From the NCBI RefSeq assembly GCF_001428075.1, contig NZ_LMSI01000020.1, positions 119,548 through 183,547 of the forward strand: a stretch of DNA of 64,000 bases. Direction: 5' to 3'. Source of the DNA: Arthrobacter sp. Soil764 (GTDB lineage Bacteria; Actinomycetota; Actinomycetes; Actinomycetales; Micrococcaceae). Position 1 is the stretch's first letter; each line of letters starts with the position of its first letter. Under the pieces are notes generated by a model. The model saw nothing but the letters and a program-made list of their open reading frames with translations. It was not told the origin of the DNA and did not search any database. The position numbers were made by a program, and so were the translations under genes. This document shows, piece by piece, positions 47,427-56,806 of the stretch.

Positions 47427-47450
47427 CACTTAACGCTACCCAGTTGGGAG
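47427..47450. repeat. Right part of the split palindrome
   Basis: CACTTAACGCTACCCAGTTG followed by GGAG; pairs with 45988-46011 at 20 of 24 positions. Confidence 0.75.
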
Positions 47451-47469
47451 GGGACGGTTTAATGGTCAG

Positions 47470-48288
47470 GTGCCCATTCTGAATAAAGACATGACCCTTT
47501 GCATCTCGCTGTCGGCCCGGCCCAGCAACAACGGGACCCGCTTCCACAACCACCTGTACGGGCAGCTTGACCTGAACTGGATCTACAAGGCATTCGCGCC
47601 CACTAACCTTGAACAGGCCATCGCCGGGGTCCGGGGGCTGGGCATCCGCGGCTGTGCCATCTCCATGCCCTACAAGGAGGACGTCATCGCGCTGGTCGAC
47701 GAGATGGACCCCTCCGCCAAGGCCATCGACTCGGTGAACACCATCGTGAACACGGACGGCCACCTCAAGGCCTACAACACGGACTACACGGCCATTGAGC
47801 AGCTGCTGGCGTCCAACGCGGTCCCCACGGACTATTCCGTCCTGGTCCAGGGCGCGGGCGGCATGGCGAAGGCCACGGTTGCCGCCCTCCGCGATGCAGG
47901 CTTCAGGGACGTCACCATCATCGCCCGGAATGAGGCCGCCGGACGTGCGCTCGCGGACCAGTACGGCTTCCGGTGGCGTGCAGCGCTCGACGGCGGCATG
48001 GCGGACATGATCATCAACGTCACGCCCATCGGCATGGCCGGTGGCGCGGAAGCGGACAGCCTGTCGTTCCCCGCGGAGGCCATCGAGGCTGCCCGGGTGG
48101 TCTTCGATGTGGTTGCACTGCCGGCTGAGACACCGCTGATCCGTGCCGCCCGTGAGGCAGGCAAGCCGGTTATCACCGGAGCGGAAGTGGCCACCATCCA
48201 GGCGCTGGAACAGTTCGTGCTCTACACAGGCGTGCGCCCCACCGCGGAGCAGGTGCGGGCAGCCGAGGAGTTCATGCGCGCCCAGTAG
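47470..48288 (+). CDS. Shikimate dehydrogenase-like protein (SdhL/HI0607 type)
   Basis: AroE-fold NADP-dependent oxidoreductase of 272 residues. The N terminus LNKDMTLCISLSARPSNNGTRFHN (from about 4) is typical of the SdhL subgroup rather than biosynthetic AroE. The catalytic Lys is in ISMPYKEDVIALVDE and the Asp in YNTDYTA; the dinucleotide loop is VQGAGGMAKATVAAL. GTG start; TTTAAT lies 6 nt upstream without a ribosome-binding site. Native substrate of this subgroup is uncertain. It lies just downstream of the IS110 element and remains full length. Confidence 0.85.
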   Translation: MPILNKDMTLCISLSARPSNNGTRFHNHLYGQLDLNWIYKAFAPTNLEQAIAGVRGLGIRGCAISMPYKEDVIALVDEMDPSAKAIDSVNTIVNTDGHLKAYNTDYTAIEQLLASNAVPTDYSVLVQGAGGMAKATVAALRDAGFRDVTIIARNEAAGRALADQYGFRWRAALDGGMADMIINVTPIGMAGGAEADSLSFPAEAIEAARVVFDVVALPAETPLIRAAREAGKPVITGAEVATIQALEQFVLYTGVRPTAEQVRAAEEFMRAQ

Positions 48289-48292
48289 GCGC

Positions 48293-49519
48293 CTATACCG
48301 GTTCCACCACGATGGCCACCCGGTCCTCGCCGATCCGCGTCAGCACCAGGGTGGCGGTCCTGGCAGCACCCTTTTTGGAGTTCTTTCCGCCGGGCAGCAG
48401 CTGCTTCCGCAGCTCCTCCGGGGTTACTGCGGTGCCGCGCTTCTTGATGTCCAGCACGGTGATGCCCTCCTGCTTCACCCAGGCCTTGAGCGCCTTGACG
48501 TTGTAGGGCATGACCTCCAGGATCTTGTAGGCCCGGGCGAACGGGGTGTCCAGGAGTTCCGGGGCACAGATGTAGGCGATGTGTTCGTCCACCAGGTGCC
48601 CGCCGAGCTGCAGTGCCACGTCGGCCACCAGGCCGGCACGGATCACGGCGCCGTCGGGTTCGTAGAGGTAGCCCTCCACCGGTCCCACCGGCGCGGCCGG
48701 GCCGGCGCCGAAGTCGTCCGCGCTGGCCAGCTCCGCGGGCCCCTGCGAACCCAGGACCAGGGCCGCCCGGCGGACCCCGGGCCTGCGTACGGCGTTGAAC
48801 CAGAGGGTCACTTCGGTGACGTCCCCGCCAACGGACACCCACTGGGCTTCGCAGCCCGCAGGAACGGACTCGTGCGGCATGCCCGGGCCCATCTTCACGC
48901 CCACGGCCTTCCCGTCAGCAGCGAGTGACTCCACGAAGGACAGCGGCGGGGAGAACGCCTCGGGGTCCCAGATGCGCTTGGTTCCGGACGTGGAGGTGAC
49001 GCGGCGCGCGGGATCCAGCCAGACGCCGTCGATCCCCTCCAGCGGGACCGATGCCGCGTCCGCGTGGACCACTGTGGCATTGGGGAACGGGATGAGGTTC
49101 ATGGTGGCGCAGGCCGCCGTGGTTTCGTCCATTTCCACGGCAGTGACGTTAATGTCCAGGGATGCCAGGGCCATGGCGTCGGCGCCAAGCCCGCAGCCCA
49201 GGTCCGCCACGCGGCTGATCCCTGCAGCAGCGAACCGCTGGGCGTGGTGCGCGGCGACGTTGAGGCGCGTGGCCTGCTCCAGGCCCGCCTGGGTGAAGAG
49301 CATTTGCCGTGCGAACTCGCCGAATTTCGCCTCCGCCCGGGTCCGCAGCCGCGACTGTGTCAGGACAGCTGACACCAGCCCGGCAGGGTGCCCGGCCTTC
49401 CGGAGCGCGGAATTGAGCTCAAAGGAGTCCTCGTCCCGGTAGGGGCCCAGCGATGCCAGCAACTCCCAGCCTTCGGGGGTCAACAGCGGTGCAATCTGGT
49501 CCTGGGGAGCGTGAGCCAT
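48293..49519 (-). CDS. Class I SAM-dependent methyltransferase with THUMP-like domain
   Basis: 408 residues from ATG 49519 (MAHAPQDQIAPLLTPEGW). The AdoMet-binding loop is VADLGCGLGADAMALASL (about 105-122), followed by VTAVEMDE and the catalytic-region WLDPARR. The C-terminal third (about 320-400, PYNVKALKAWVKQEGITVLDIKKRG) matches the THUMP-like domain of this actinobacterial family. Substrate unknown, possibly RNA. TAGGCT lies 7 nt before the ATG. It is convergent with SdhL, with a 4-bp gap. Confidence 0.82.
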   Translation of the reverse strand: MAHAPQDQIAPLLTPEGWELLASLGPYRDEDSFELNSALRKAGHPAGLVSAVLTQSRLRTRAEAKFGEFARQMLFTQAGLEQATRLNVAAHHAQRFAAAGISRVADLGCGLGADAMALASLDINVTAVEMDETTAACATMNLIPFPNATVVHADAASVPLEGIDGVWLDPARRVTSTSGTKRIWDPEAFSPPLSFVESLAADGKAVGVKMGPGMPHESVPAGCEAQWVSVGGDVTEVTLWFNAVRRPGVRRAALVLGSQGPAELASADDFGAGPAAPVGPVEGYLYEPDGAVIRAGLVADVALQLGGHLVDEHIAYICAPELLDTPFARAYKILEVMPYNVKALKAWVKQEGITVLDIKKRGTAVTPEELRKQLLPGGKNSKKGAARTATLVLTRIGEDRVAIVVEPV

Positions 49520-49526
49520 GGGTTCC

Positions 49527-49532
49527 AGCCTA
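49527..49532 (-). promoter_or_regulatory. Predicted -10 of leaderless methyltransferase mRNA
   Basis: TAGGCT, 7 nt before the ATG at 49519. The divergent gap to the next gene is only 54 bp. Confidence 0.7.
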
Positions 49533-49560
49533 GTGGAGGAGCGCGGGGCCGGGATGCGGA

Positions 49561-49566
49561 TACTGT
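49561..49566 (+). promoter_or_regulatory. Predicted -10 of the small membrane protein gene
   Basis: TACTGT followed by 7 nt and the ATG at 49574. Confidence 0.65.
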
Positions 49567-49573
49567 TGAAACC

Positions 49574-49957
49574 ATGGATGAGAGCACAGCCCCCGTGGAG
49601 CCCGGCGGACACGAAACCATGGACCGCGGCCCGGCAAGGTTTGCCCGTCCCGTCCTGATCGCTGCCGCCGTGGTGGCCGTGGTCTGCATCGCCCTGCTGG
49701 TGATCATTTTCCTGCTGGACACCTTCAACGCCACCGTCTATTCGGTGGGCGGCAACGACATTCAGGACAACACCCAGGAGTCCCGGGACATCCGCGGGCT
49801 GTACGACGGCGCGCGCATGGGGAGCATCTTCATCCTAGTCATTGCGGCGCTCGCCGCAGCGGGGGCCGGGTGGGTGCTCTTCCGGGCACGGAAGGCGGGC
49901 GGCGACGGCGACGCCGACGGCGGCGAAGACGTGGACTTCGACGACCTGGGCCGGTAG
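49574..49957 (+). CDS. Small membrane protein of unknown function
   Basis: 127 residues from ATG 49574. Two membrane helices, at about 24-46 (VLIAAAVVAVVCIALLVII) and 83-106, flank an outward loop of about 35 residues (SVGGNDIQDNTQESRDIRGLYDG). The tail is acidic (DGDADGGEDVDFDD). No family recognised. It lies between a divergent methyltransferase gene and groES. No ribosome-binding site; predicted leaderless. Confidence 0.75.
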   Translation: MDESTAPVEPGGHETMDRGPARFARPVLIAAAVVAVVCIALLVIIFLLDTFNATVYSVGGNDIQDNTQESRDIRGLYDGARMGSIFILVIAALAAAGAGWVLFRARKAGGDGDADGGEDVDFDDLGR

Positions 49958-50026
49958 GGGAGCGTGCCCGGGTCCTGGGCCGCCGTCGCCGGACCCTGGA
50001 AAAGGCGTACGCCCCATGACGAAACG

Positions 50027-50053
50027 TTGGCACTCGCCTTGACCGAGTGCTAA
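50027..50053 (+). promoter_or_regulatory. CIRCE operator 1 (HrcA)
   Basis: TTGGCACTC-N9-GAGTGCTAA; one change from the CIRCE consensus. It overlaps the -35 hexamer. Confidence 0.9.
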
Positions 50054-50067
50054 CCCTTACATAGAGT
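50039..50067 (+). promoter_or_regulatory. groESL promoter
   Basis: TTGACC (50039-50044), 17-bp spacer, TAGAGT (50062-50067). Transcription should start near 50074, inside CIRCE 2. Confidence 0.85.
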
Positions 50068-50072
50068 CTTTA

Positions 50073-50099
50073 TTAGCACTCTCCCTAGGAGGGTGCTAA
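50073..50099 (+). promoter_or_regulatory. CIRCE operator 2 (HrcA)
   Basis: TTAGCACTC-N9-GGGTGCTAA; one change from the consensus in the right arm. It covers the predicted start site. Confidence 0.92.
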
Positions 50100-50209
50100 T
50101 ACATGAAGAGCTGCCAGCCAGGCTGCTGCCGGCACCGCGACGACGGTTTGCCAGCTATGGCGGAAAGCTTTCCAGTCCACGAATTTGCTGACGAAAAGGA
50201 GAGGTCCGA

Positions 50210-50503
50210 GTGTCGGTCTCTATTAAGCCTCTTGAGGATCGTATCGTTGTCCGCCCGCTCGAAGCCGAGCAGACCACGGCTTCCGGCCTGGTCATCCCGG
50301 ACTCCGCGCAGGAGAAGCCGCAGGAAGGCGAAGTTGTTGCAGTAGGCCCCGGCCGCTTCGAAGACGGCAACCGCGTTCCCGTTGACGTAGCCGTTGGCGA
50401 CGTCGTCATCTACTCCAAGTACGGCGGAACCGAAGTCAAGACCGGCGGCACCGAGTACCTCGTGCTGTCCGCCCGCGACGTCCTGGCCATCGTCGTTAAG
50501 TAA
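50210..50503 (+). CDS. groES: Co-chaperonin GroES
   Basis: Heptameric lid of the GroEL chaperonin. 97 residues from GTG 50210 with GGAGAGG upstream. [27 protein letters not shown], with the mobile loop at about 17-30, and the C-terminal DVLAIVVK are typical. About 136 nt of leader separate it from the predicted start site. Heat-shock control by HrcA is expected from the two CIRCE sites. Confidence 0.98.
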   Translation: MSVSIKPLEDRIVVRPLEAEQTTASGLVIPDSAQEKPQEGEVVAVGPGRFEDGNRVPVDVAVGDVVIYSKYGGTEVKTGGTEYLVLSARDVLAIVVK

Positions 50504-50568
50504 CTCTTCGGGTCCCCGTGCCGCCGGCCATGCTCATGCTGGCCGGCAGCGCGGGGTTCTGTCTTTGA

Positions 50569-52191
<1,623 letters not shown>

Positions 52192-52278
52192 TCCCCACCG
52201 TCTCCCTAACCTCGCTTCGCTCGGTCAGGGAACCCTGACGGCGTGGGCCCACCACAGGGGCCGCTGCAGGCGCCATAC

Positions 52279-52313
52279 AAAAACCGGTCCAGCATCAGCT
52301 GGGCCGGTTTTTT
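52279..52313 (+). terminator. Terminator of groES-groEL
   Basis: 15-bp arms with one wobble, loop ATCA, followed by a run of T within the right arm. Confidence 0.88.
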
Positions 52314-52339
52314 GTGTTCCTGTAAGGGTTTGACCGGGA

Positions 52340-52942
52340 TCAGCCGGCCCCCATCTCCGCGGTTTCGACTCCGCCCACCCGCTCATAGACCAGCGACACG
52401 GCTCCCTTGGGGTAGCTGCGTGCCGGCTCGGCGAGACGGAACGTGGCGGGTATGGTCCCGGCGTCGAAAAGCCGCTTGCCCTGCCCCAGGGTGACCGGAT
52501 AGAGCCAAAGATGAAGCCGGTCCAGTACCTCTGCCTCCAGCAAAGACCGGATGAGGACCCCGCTGCCGAACATGTGCACCTGCTGGTACTCGTCCCGCAG
52601 CCTACCCACGGCCGCGGCATCCCGCAGCACCGTGGTGCCTGCCCATGCCGGATCGGTCAGGGAGCCGGACACCACAAACTTGGGGATGCGGTTGAGGGTG
52701 TCTGCTATGTCCCCGGACTGGTGGGGCCAATAGGAGGCGAAGATGTCGTAGGTCTTCCTGCCTAGGAGCAGGGCATCCATCTGCTCGATACCGGCTGCTA
52801 TGGCGGCGCCGGATTCGTCGTCGGATACCGGTGCCTGCCAGCCGCCAAAGGCGAAACTGCCCTCAGGGTCTTCTTCGCGGCCGCCGGGCGCCTGGTAGAC
52901 GCCGTCAAGGGTGATGAACAGGTTCGCAGCAATGAGTCCCAT
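52340..52942 (-). CDS. RibD/dihydrofolate-reductase-like protein
   Basis: 200 residues from ATG 52942 (MGLIAANLFITLDGVYQAPGG). RibD C-terminal/DHFR-fold domain: LLGRKTYDIFASYWP (about 69-83), KFVVSGSLTDP, MFGSGVLIRSLLEAEVLDRLHLWLYPVTLGQGKRLF. Such stand-alone NADPH-binding proteins are common in actinobacteria and their substrates are mostly unknown. CAGAAT lies 6 nt before the ATG. Confidence 0.82.
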   Translation of the reverse strand: MGLIAANLFITLDGVYQAPGGREEDPEGSFAFGGWQAPVSDDESGAAIAAGIEQMDALLLGRKTYDIFASYWPHQSGDIADTLNRIPKFVVSGSLTDPAWAGTTVLRDAAAVGRLRDEYQQVHMFGSGVLIRSLLEAEVLDRLHLWLYPVTLGQGKRLFDAGTIPATFRLAEPARSYPKGAVSLVYERVGGVETAEMGAG

Positions 52943-52998
52943 GCGCCCATTCTGGAACCCGGCCATGGGCCTGTCCAGTGCCGTGGCAGGATGGTGCC

Positions 52999-54522
52999 AT
53001 GCTGCTCCTTGAGCTCGTCAAAACCGCGGAGGCCGTCACCTCCACCCGCTCCCGGCTGGCCAAAGTGGATGCGCTGGCCCAGCTGCTGGGCCGGCTTGAG
53101 CCGGAGGAAATCCCGACGGCGGTGGGCTGGCTGGTTGCCAAACCCCGCCAGGGACGCGTGGGCGTTGGCTGGAGCGCCGTTGCGGCTGCCAGGGAGGACC
53201 CCGCCGTCGAGCCAACCCTCACCGTGGCCGACCTTGACGCCGCCCTCGACCTCCTGCTTGCCACCGCGGGTACCGGATCGGGCGCCGGGCGCGCAGCCAC
53301 ACTGCGGAAGCTGATGGCGGCGGCAACCGCGCCGGAACAGTCATTCATCGCCGGTGTCCTCCTTGGCGAGCTCCGCACCGGAGCCCTGGAGGGCGTGCTG
53401 ACGGATGCCGTTGCCCGTGCCGCCGGAAAGCCCGTTGCCGCCGTACGCCGCGCTGCCATGCTTTCCGGGGACTTGGGCGGAACCGCCCTGCTGGCCATCA
53501 CCGGCACCGAAGCCGAGCTCGACGCCGTCGGCCTGGTGGTGGGCCGTCCCGTGCAGCCCATGCTCGCCGCCACCGCGGGCAGTCCAAGCGCAGCCCTGGA
53601 AGCGACCGGGGAGGCGTCGGTGGAATACAAGCTCGACGGCGCCCGGATCCAGGTGCACCGGGCCGGCGACAATGTCAGCATCTTCACCCGCAACCTCGCC
53701 GACGTCACGCACCGGCTCCCCGAGGTGGTGGAGGTGGTGCGCGGACTGCCGCTGCGGGACGTGATCCTCGACGGCGAAACCCTGGCACTGGACGAGGAAG
53801 GCGGCCCACGGCCATTCCAGGAAACCATGGCGCGCTTTGGTGCGGATGCAGCGCGCGAAACAGTGCTGCACCCCTGGTTCTTCGACGTGCTGCACCTCGA
53901 CGGGCGGGACCTGCTTGATGAGCCGCTGTCGGCGCGGATCACTGAGCTCGAGCGGATTGCACCGGAGCACCGGATACCGGGGGAGGTCACGGCTGATCCG
54001 ACGGTCGCGGAGCGGGTGTCGCAGGACGCGCTTGCCGCCGGGCATGAGGGCGTTGTGGTGAAGGCGATAGATTCCACCTATGCGGCCGGCCGGCGCGGGT
54101 CCAACTGGGTGAAGGTCAAGCCCGTGCTGACATACGACCTGGTGGTGCTGGCCTGCGAATGGGGATCAGGGCGCCGCACCGGGATGCTGTCCAACCTGCA
54201 CCTGGGTGCCCTTGACCCTGACGGCGAGTTCGGTGAACCCGGCGGCTACGTGATGGTGGGCAAGACCTTCAAGGGCCTCACCGATGAATTGCTGCGGTGG
54301 CAGACGGAGCGGTTCCAGGAGCTTGAGGTGCGGCGCACTGCCGGTGCGGTGTGGGTGCAACCGGTCACCGTCGTCGAAATCGCCATCGACGGCGTGCAGC
54401 AGTCGCCGCGCTACCCGGGCGGCATCGCCCTGAGGTTTGCCCGGGTCAAGCGCTACCGCGACGACAAGGCTCCGGCTGAAGCGGACACCATCCAGACCCT
54501 GCGCGGACTGCTGCGTTCGTAG
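52999..54522 (+). CDS. ATP-dependent DNA ligase (LigB-like)
   Basis: 507 residues. The N-terminal DNA-binding domain (about 1-185) precedes the adenylation domain with motif I VEYKLDGARIQVH (catalytic Lys about 215), DVILDGETLALD, and the motif V region SNWVKVKPV; an OB domain ends the protein. Architecture resembles mycobacterial LigB, the archaeal-type ligase found besides NAD-dependent LigA. The first in-frame ATG at 52999 follows CAGGAT by 6 nt. Divergent from the RibD-like gene (56 bp). Confidence 0.92.
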   Translation: MLLLELVKTAEAVTSTRSRLAKVDALAQLLGRLEPEEIPTAVGWLVAKPRQGRVGVGWSAVAAAREDPAVEPTLTVADLDAALDLLLATAGTGSGAGRAATLRKLMAAATAPEQSFIAGVLLGELRTGALEGVLTDAVARAAGKPVAAVRRAAMLSGDLGGTALLAITGTEAELDAVGLVVGRPVQPMLAATAGSPSAALEATGEASVEYKLDGARIQVHRAGDNVSIFTRNLADVTHRLPEVVEVVRGLPLRDVILDGETLALDEEGGPRPFQETMARFGADAARETVLHPWFFDVLHLDGRDLLDEPLSARITELERIAPEHRIPGEVTADPTVAERVSQDALAAGHEGVVVKAIDSTYAAGRRGSNWVKVKPVLTYDLVVLACEWGSGRRTGMLSNLHLGALDPDGEFGEPGGYVMVGKTFKGLTDELLRWQTERFQELEVRRTAGAVWVQPVTVVEIAIDGVQQSPRYPGGIALRFARVKRYRDDKAPAEADTIQTLRGLLRS

Positions 54523-54705
54523 CAGGCAACGCGGCCCACCCTTTCGGACCAGGCCTATGTCCGGACCCAGGATTGGTCCGGGAGGCGTACGGGACCCGCT
54601 TGTGCAGGGTGTGCCGCGGGCGTACGGTGACGCACATAGGTATCCTGGCGCCCACCGCATGCCGGCAACAAGCCAGGCCGGACCGTTGGTGTCCGAGGAG
54701 GACAG

Positions 54706-56349
54706 GTGTCAGCTGAAACGGGTATAGACAAAGGCAGGTCCGCCTTCCGCGAGCACCGCTGGGGCGATGCTTCCAGGAGCTACGCGGAGGCAGACAGGCA
54801 CGGCGGTCTTCCCGCTGCCGACCTGGAGCGGCTGGGCACGTCCGGAATCCTGACCGGTGACATCGTCGCCGGGCTGGAAACCCTGACCCGCGCCCACGAG
54901 GAATATCTTGTGATAGGCGACGTCGAGAGTGCCGCACGGTGCGCGGGCTGGATGGGCATGCACCTGATGTTCATGGGGGAAAGGGTGCGCGCCGGAGGGT
55001 GGTTCGCCCGCGGCCGACGGCTCGCGGACGAACTCGCGGAGCCCGGCGCAGTGCAGGGCCTCCTGCTCCTCCCCGACGGTTTGGGCAAACTTTACGGCGG
55101 TGATCCGGCGGGTGCCCTGGAGGTATTCTCCCGCGTTGCCGGGTACGGCCAGCTGTTCCACGACAAAGACCTCTCCGCGCTGGGCCTGCTCGGCACAGGC
55201 CAGGCCACCTTGATGCTGGGCCACCCGGACAAGGGACTCGCCATGTTCGATGAGGCCATGGTTGCCGTCACGGCAGGTGAAGTCTCCCCGGTCCCGTCGG
55301 GAATCATCTACTGCGCGGTCATCGGCAATTGCCACCTTGCATTCGACCTGGCAAGGGCGCTGGCCTGGACAACTGCCCTTGACCGCTGGTGCAGTGAACG
55401 GCCTGACATGGTGCCGTTCAGTGGGCAGTGCCAGGCGCACCGTGCCGAGCTCTACCGGCTGCACGGCGCGTGGGCGGAAGCGCTGGAAGCCGCAGCCGTG
55501 GCCCAAGGGTACTCAACCCGCGGCGATCCGCAGGCCCTGTACGGGGGCTATTACCAGCAGGGCGAAATCCAGCGGCTGACGGGAAACCTGGCAGGCGCCG
55601 AGGCTTCGTACCGCCAGGCGGCCGAAAGCGGCTACGAGCCCCAACCCGGGCTGGCCCTCCTGTGCCTGGCCCGTGGCGAAGTGCAACATGCCCAATCGAT
55701 GATCCGCAGGGCCATCGGTGTGGCGGACGTGGCCACCCGCCGGCACCTGTTGCCGGCCCTGGTGGAGATCGAACTTGCCGCAACCGCCCCTGAAGCGGCG
55801 CGGCGCGGTGCCGACGAGTTGGGAGCTTTTGCGCGCGAATGCCCCATGCCGATGGTGCGTGCCCTTGCCGGCCAGGCCGACGGCGGGGTCCTCCTCGCCG
55901 AGGACGATCCGGTGGGTGCCTCGCAAGCCCTGCGGCAGGCCTGGAAACTGTGGCTGGAACTCGGTGTGCCGTACGAGGCAGCCCGATGCCGGGTTCTCAT
56001 CGGGTGTGCGTGCCGGAACCTCGGTGATGAGCCATCAGCGTTGATGGATTTCGAGGCAGCGCATCGGGAGTTCCTGGAACTGGGTGCGGCTCCAGCCGCA
56101 GCGTGGACTGGGAGCCTCCTGCGGGAGGCCCAGGGCAATTCCGGCGGTGCTGACGGGCCGTTGACACCGCGGGAAGCAGAAGTGCTGCGGCTGGTTGCCT
56201 CGGGGATGGGAAACCGCGCCATTGCGGCGGAGCTGTACCTCAGCGAAAAGACCGTGGCGCGCCATCTGAGCAACATCTTCCTCAAATTGGGCCTGCCCTC
56301 CAGGAGTGCTGCAACCAGTTACGCCTATGAGCACGGAATAGTCAGTTGA
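54706..56349 (+). CDS. LuxR-family regulator with TPR-like N-terminal region
   Basis: 547 residues. About 460 residues of helical TPR-like repeats (for example HRAELYRLHGAWAEALEAAAVAQG) precede a C-terminal LuxR HTH: LTPREAEVLRLVASGMGNRAIAAELYLSEKTVARHLSNIFLKLGL (from about 484). It lacks a P-loop, so it is not a full MalT/LAL ATPase. GTG start with GAGGAGGAC upstream. The two genes downstream, a PQ-loop protein and a flavoprotein monooxygenase, are plausible targets (inference). Confidence 0.87.
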   Translation: MSAETGIDKGRSAFREHRWGDASRSYAEADRHGGLPAADLERLGTSGILTGDIVAGLETLTRAHEEYLVIGDVESAARCAGWMGMHLMFMGERVRAGGWFARGRRLADELAEPGAVQGLLLLPDGLGKLYGGDPAGALEVFSRVAGYGQLFHDKDLSALGLLGTGQATLMLGHPDKGLAMFDEAMVAVTAGEVSPVPSGIIYCAVIGNCHLAFDLARALAWTTALDRWCSERPDMVPFSGQCQAHRAELYRLHGAWAEALEAAAVAQGYSTRGDPQALYGGYYQQGEIQRLTGNLAGAEASYRQAAESGYEPQPGLALLCLARGEVQHAQSMIRRAIGVADVATRRHLLPALVEIELAATAPEAARRGADELGAFARECPMPMVRALAGQADGGVLLAEDDPVGASQALRQAWKLWLELGVPYEAARCRVLIGCACRNLGDEPSALMDFEAAHREFLELGAAPAAAWTGSLLREAQGNSGGADGPLTPREAEVLRLVASGMGNRAIAAELYLSEKTVARHLSNIFLKLGLPSRSAATSYAYEHGIVS

Positions 56350-56458
56350 GGTGGTCCGCGTGCTGCCGGCGCGCGGTTAACGCGCCTGCACACAATTACC
56401 CATAAACCTCCGGCGGAGATACATGTTTTGGCCGATGAGGATTTGCCTGCGGCAACCG

Positions 56459-56464
56459 TAGCCT
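56459..56464 (+). promoter_or_regulatory. Predicted -10 of leaderless PQ-loop gene mRNA
   Basis: TAGCCT followed by 6 nt and the ATG at 56471. Confidence 0.6.
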
Positions 56465-56470
56465 CAAAGC

Positions 56471-56788
56471 ATGAATCTTCCGATGCTGGCCGGCACCATC
56501 TCAGCGGCGCTCTTCGCTGCGGGTTTGTTTCCGATGCTTCTGAAGGCCGCCCGCACCAGGGACCTTGCGTCCTACAGCCTGGGCAGCCTGGTGCTGACCA
56601 ACGTGGCGAACGCAATGCATTCGATCTACGTCTTCAGCCTTCCGGCCGGTCCCATTTGGGTCCTGCACCTGGCCTACGTCCTGGCTTCGGGCCTGATGCT
56701 CGCCTGGTGGCTGCGCTACAGGGGAACGGGAAGCGCCGGGGCCGCGGCACGGAACAAAGCCACGGTGGAACTTCAGCAATCCAATTGA
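56471..56788 (+). CDS. PQ-loop/SemiSWEET-like small membrane protein
   Basis: 105 residues with three membrane helices (about 5-23, 37-58, 62-82). SYSLGSLVLTNVANAMHSIYVF resembles the PQ-loop repeat of SemiSWEET sugar transporters, though the exact Pro-Gln pair is not present (LFPMLLKAARTRDLASYS in the first helix-loop). It is 18 bp upstream of the flavoprotein gene and likely co-transcribed with it. Function uncertain. Confidence 0.65.
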   Translation: MNLPMLAGTISAALFAAGLFPMLLKAARTRDLASYSLGSLVLTNVANAMHSIYVFSLPAGPIWVLHLAYVLASGLMLAWWLRYRGTGSAGAAARNKATVELQQSN

Positions 56789-56806
56789 GGGAAAGGGACC
56801 ACAGTC

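Noticed and set aside
45988..47450. Flanking 24-bp inverted repeats as terminal repeats of the IS
   Set aside because: IS110-group elements lack such ends. The left loop and the first 7 nt of the right arm continue the same palindrome inside the left flank, and the guide matches place the junctions inside it, so the arms belong to the target.
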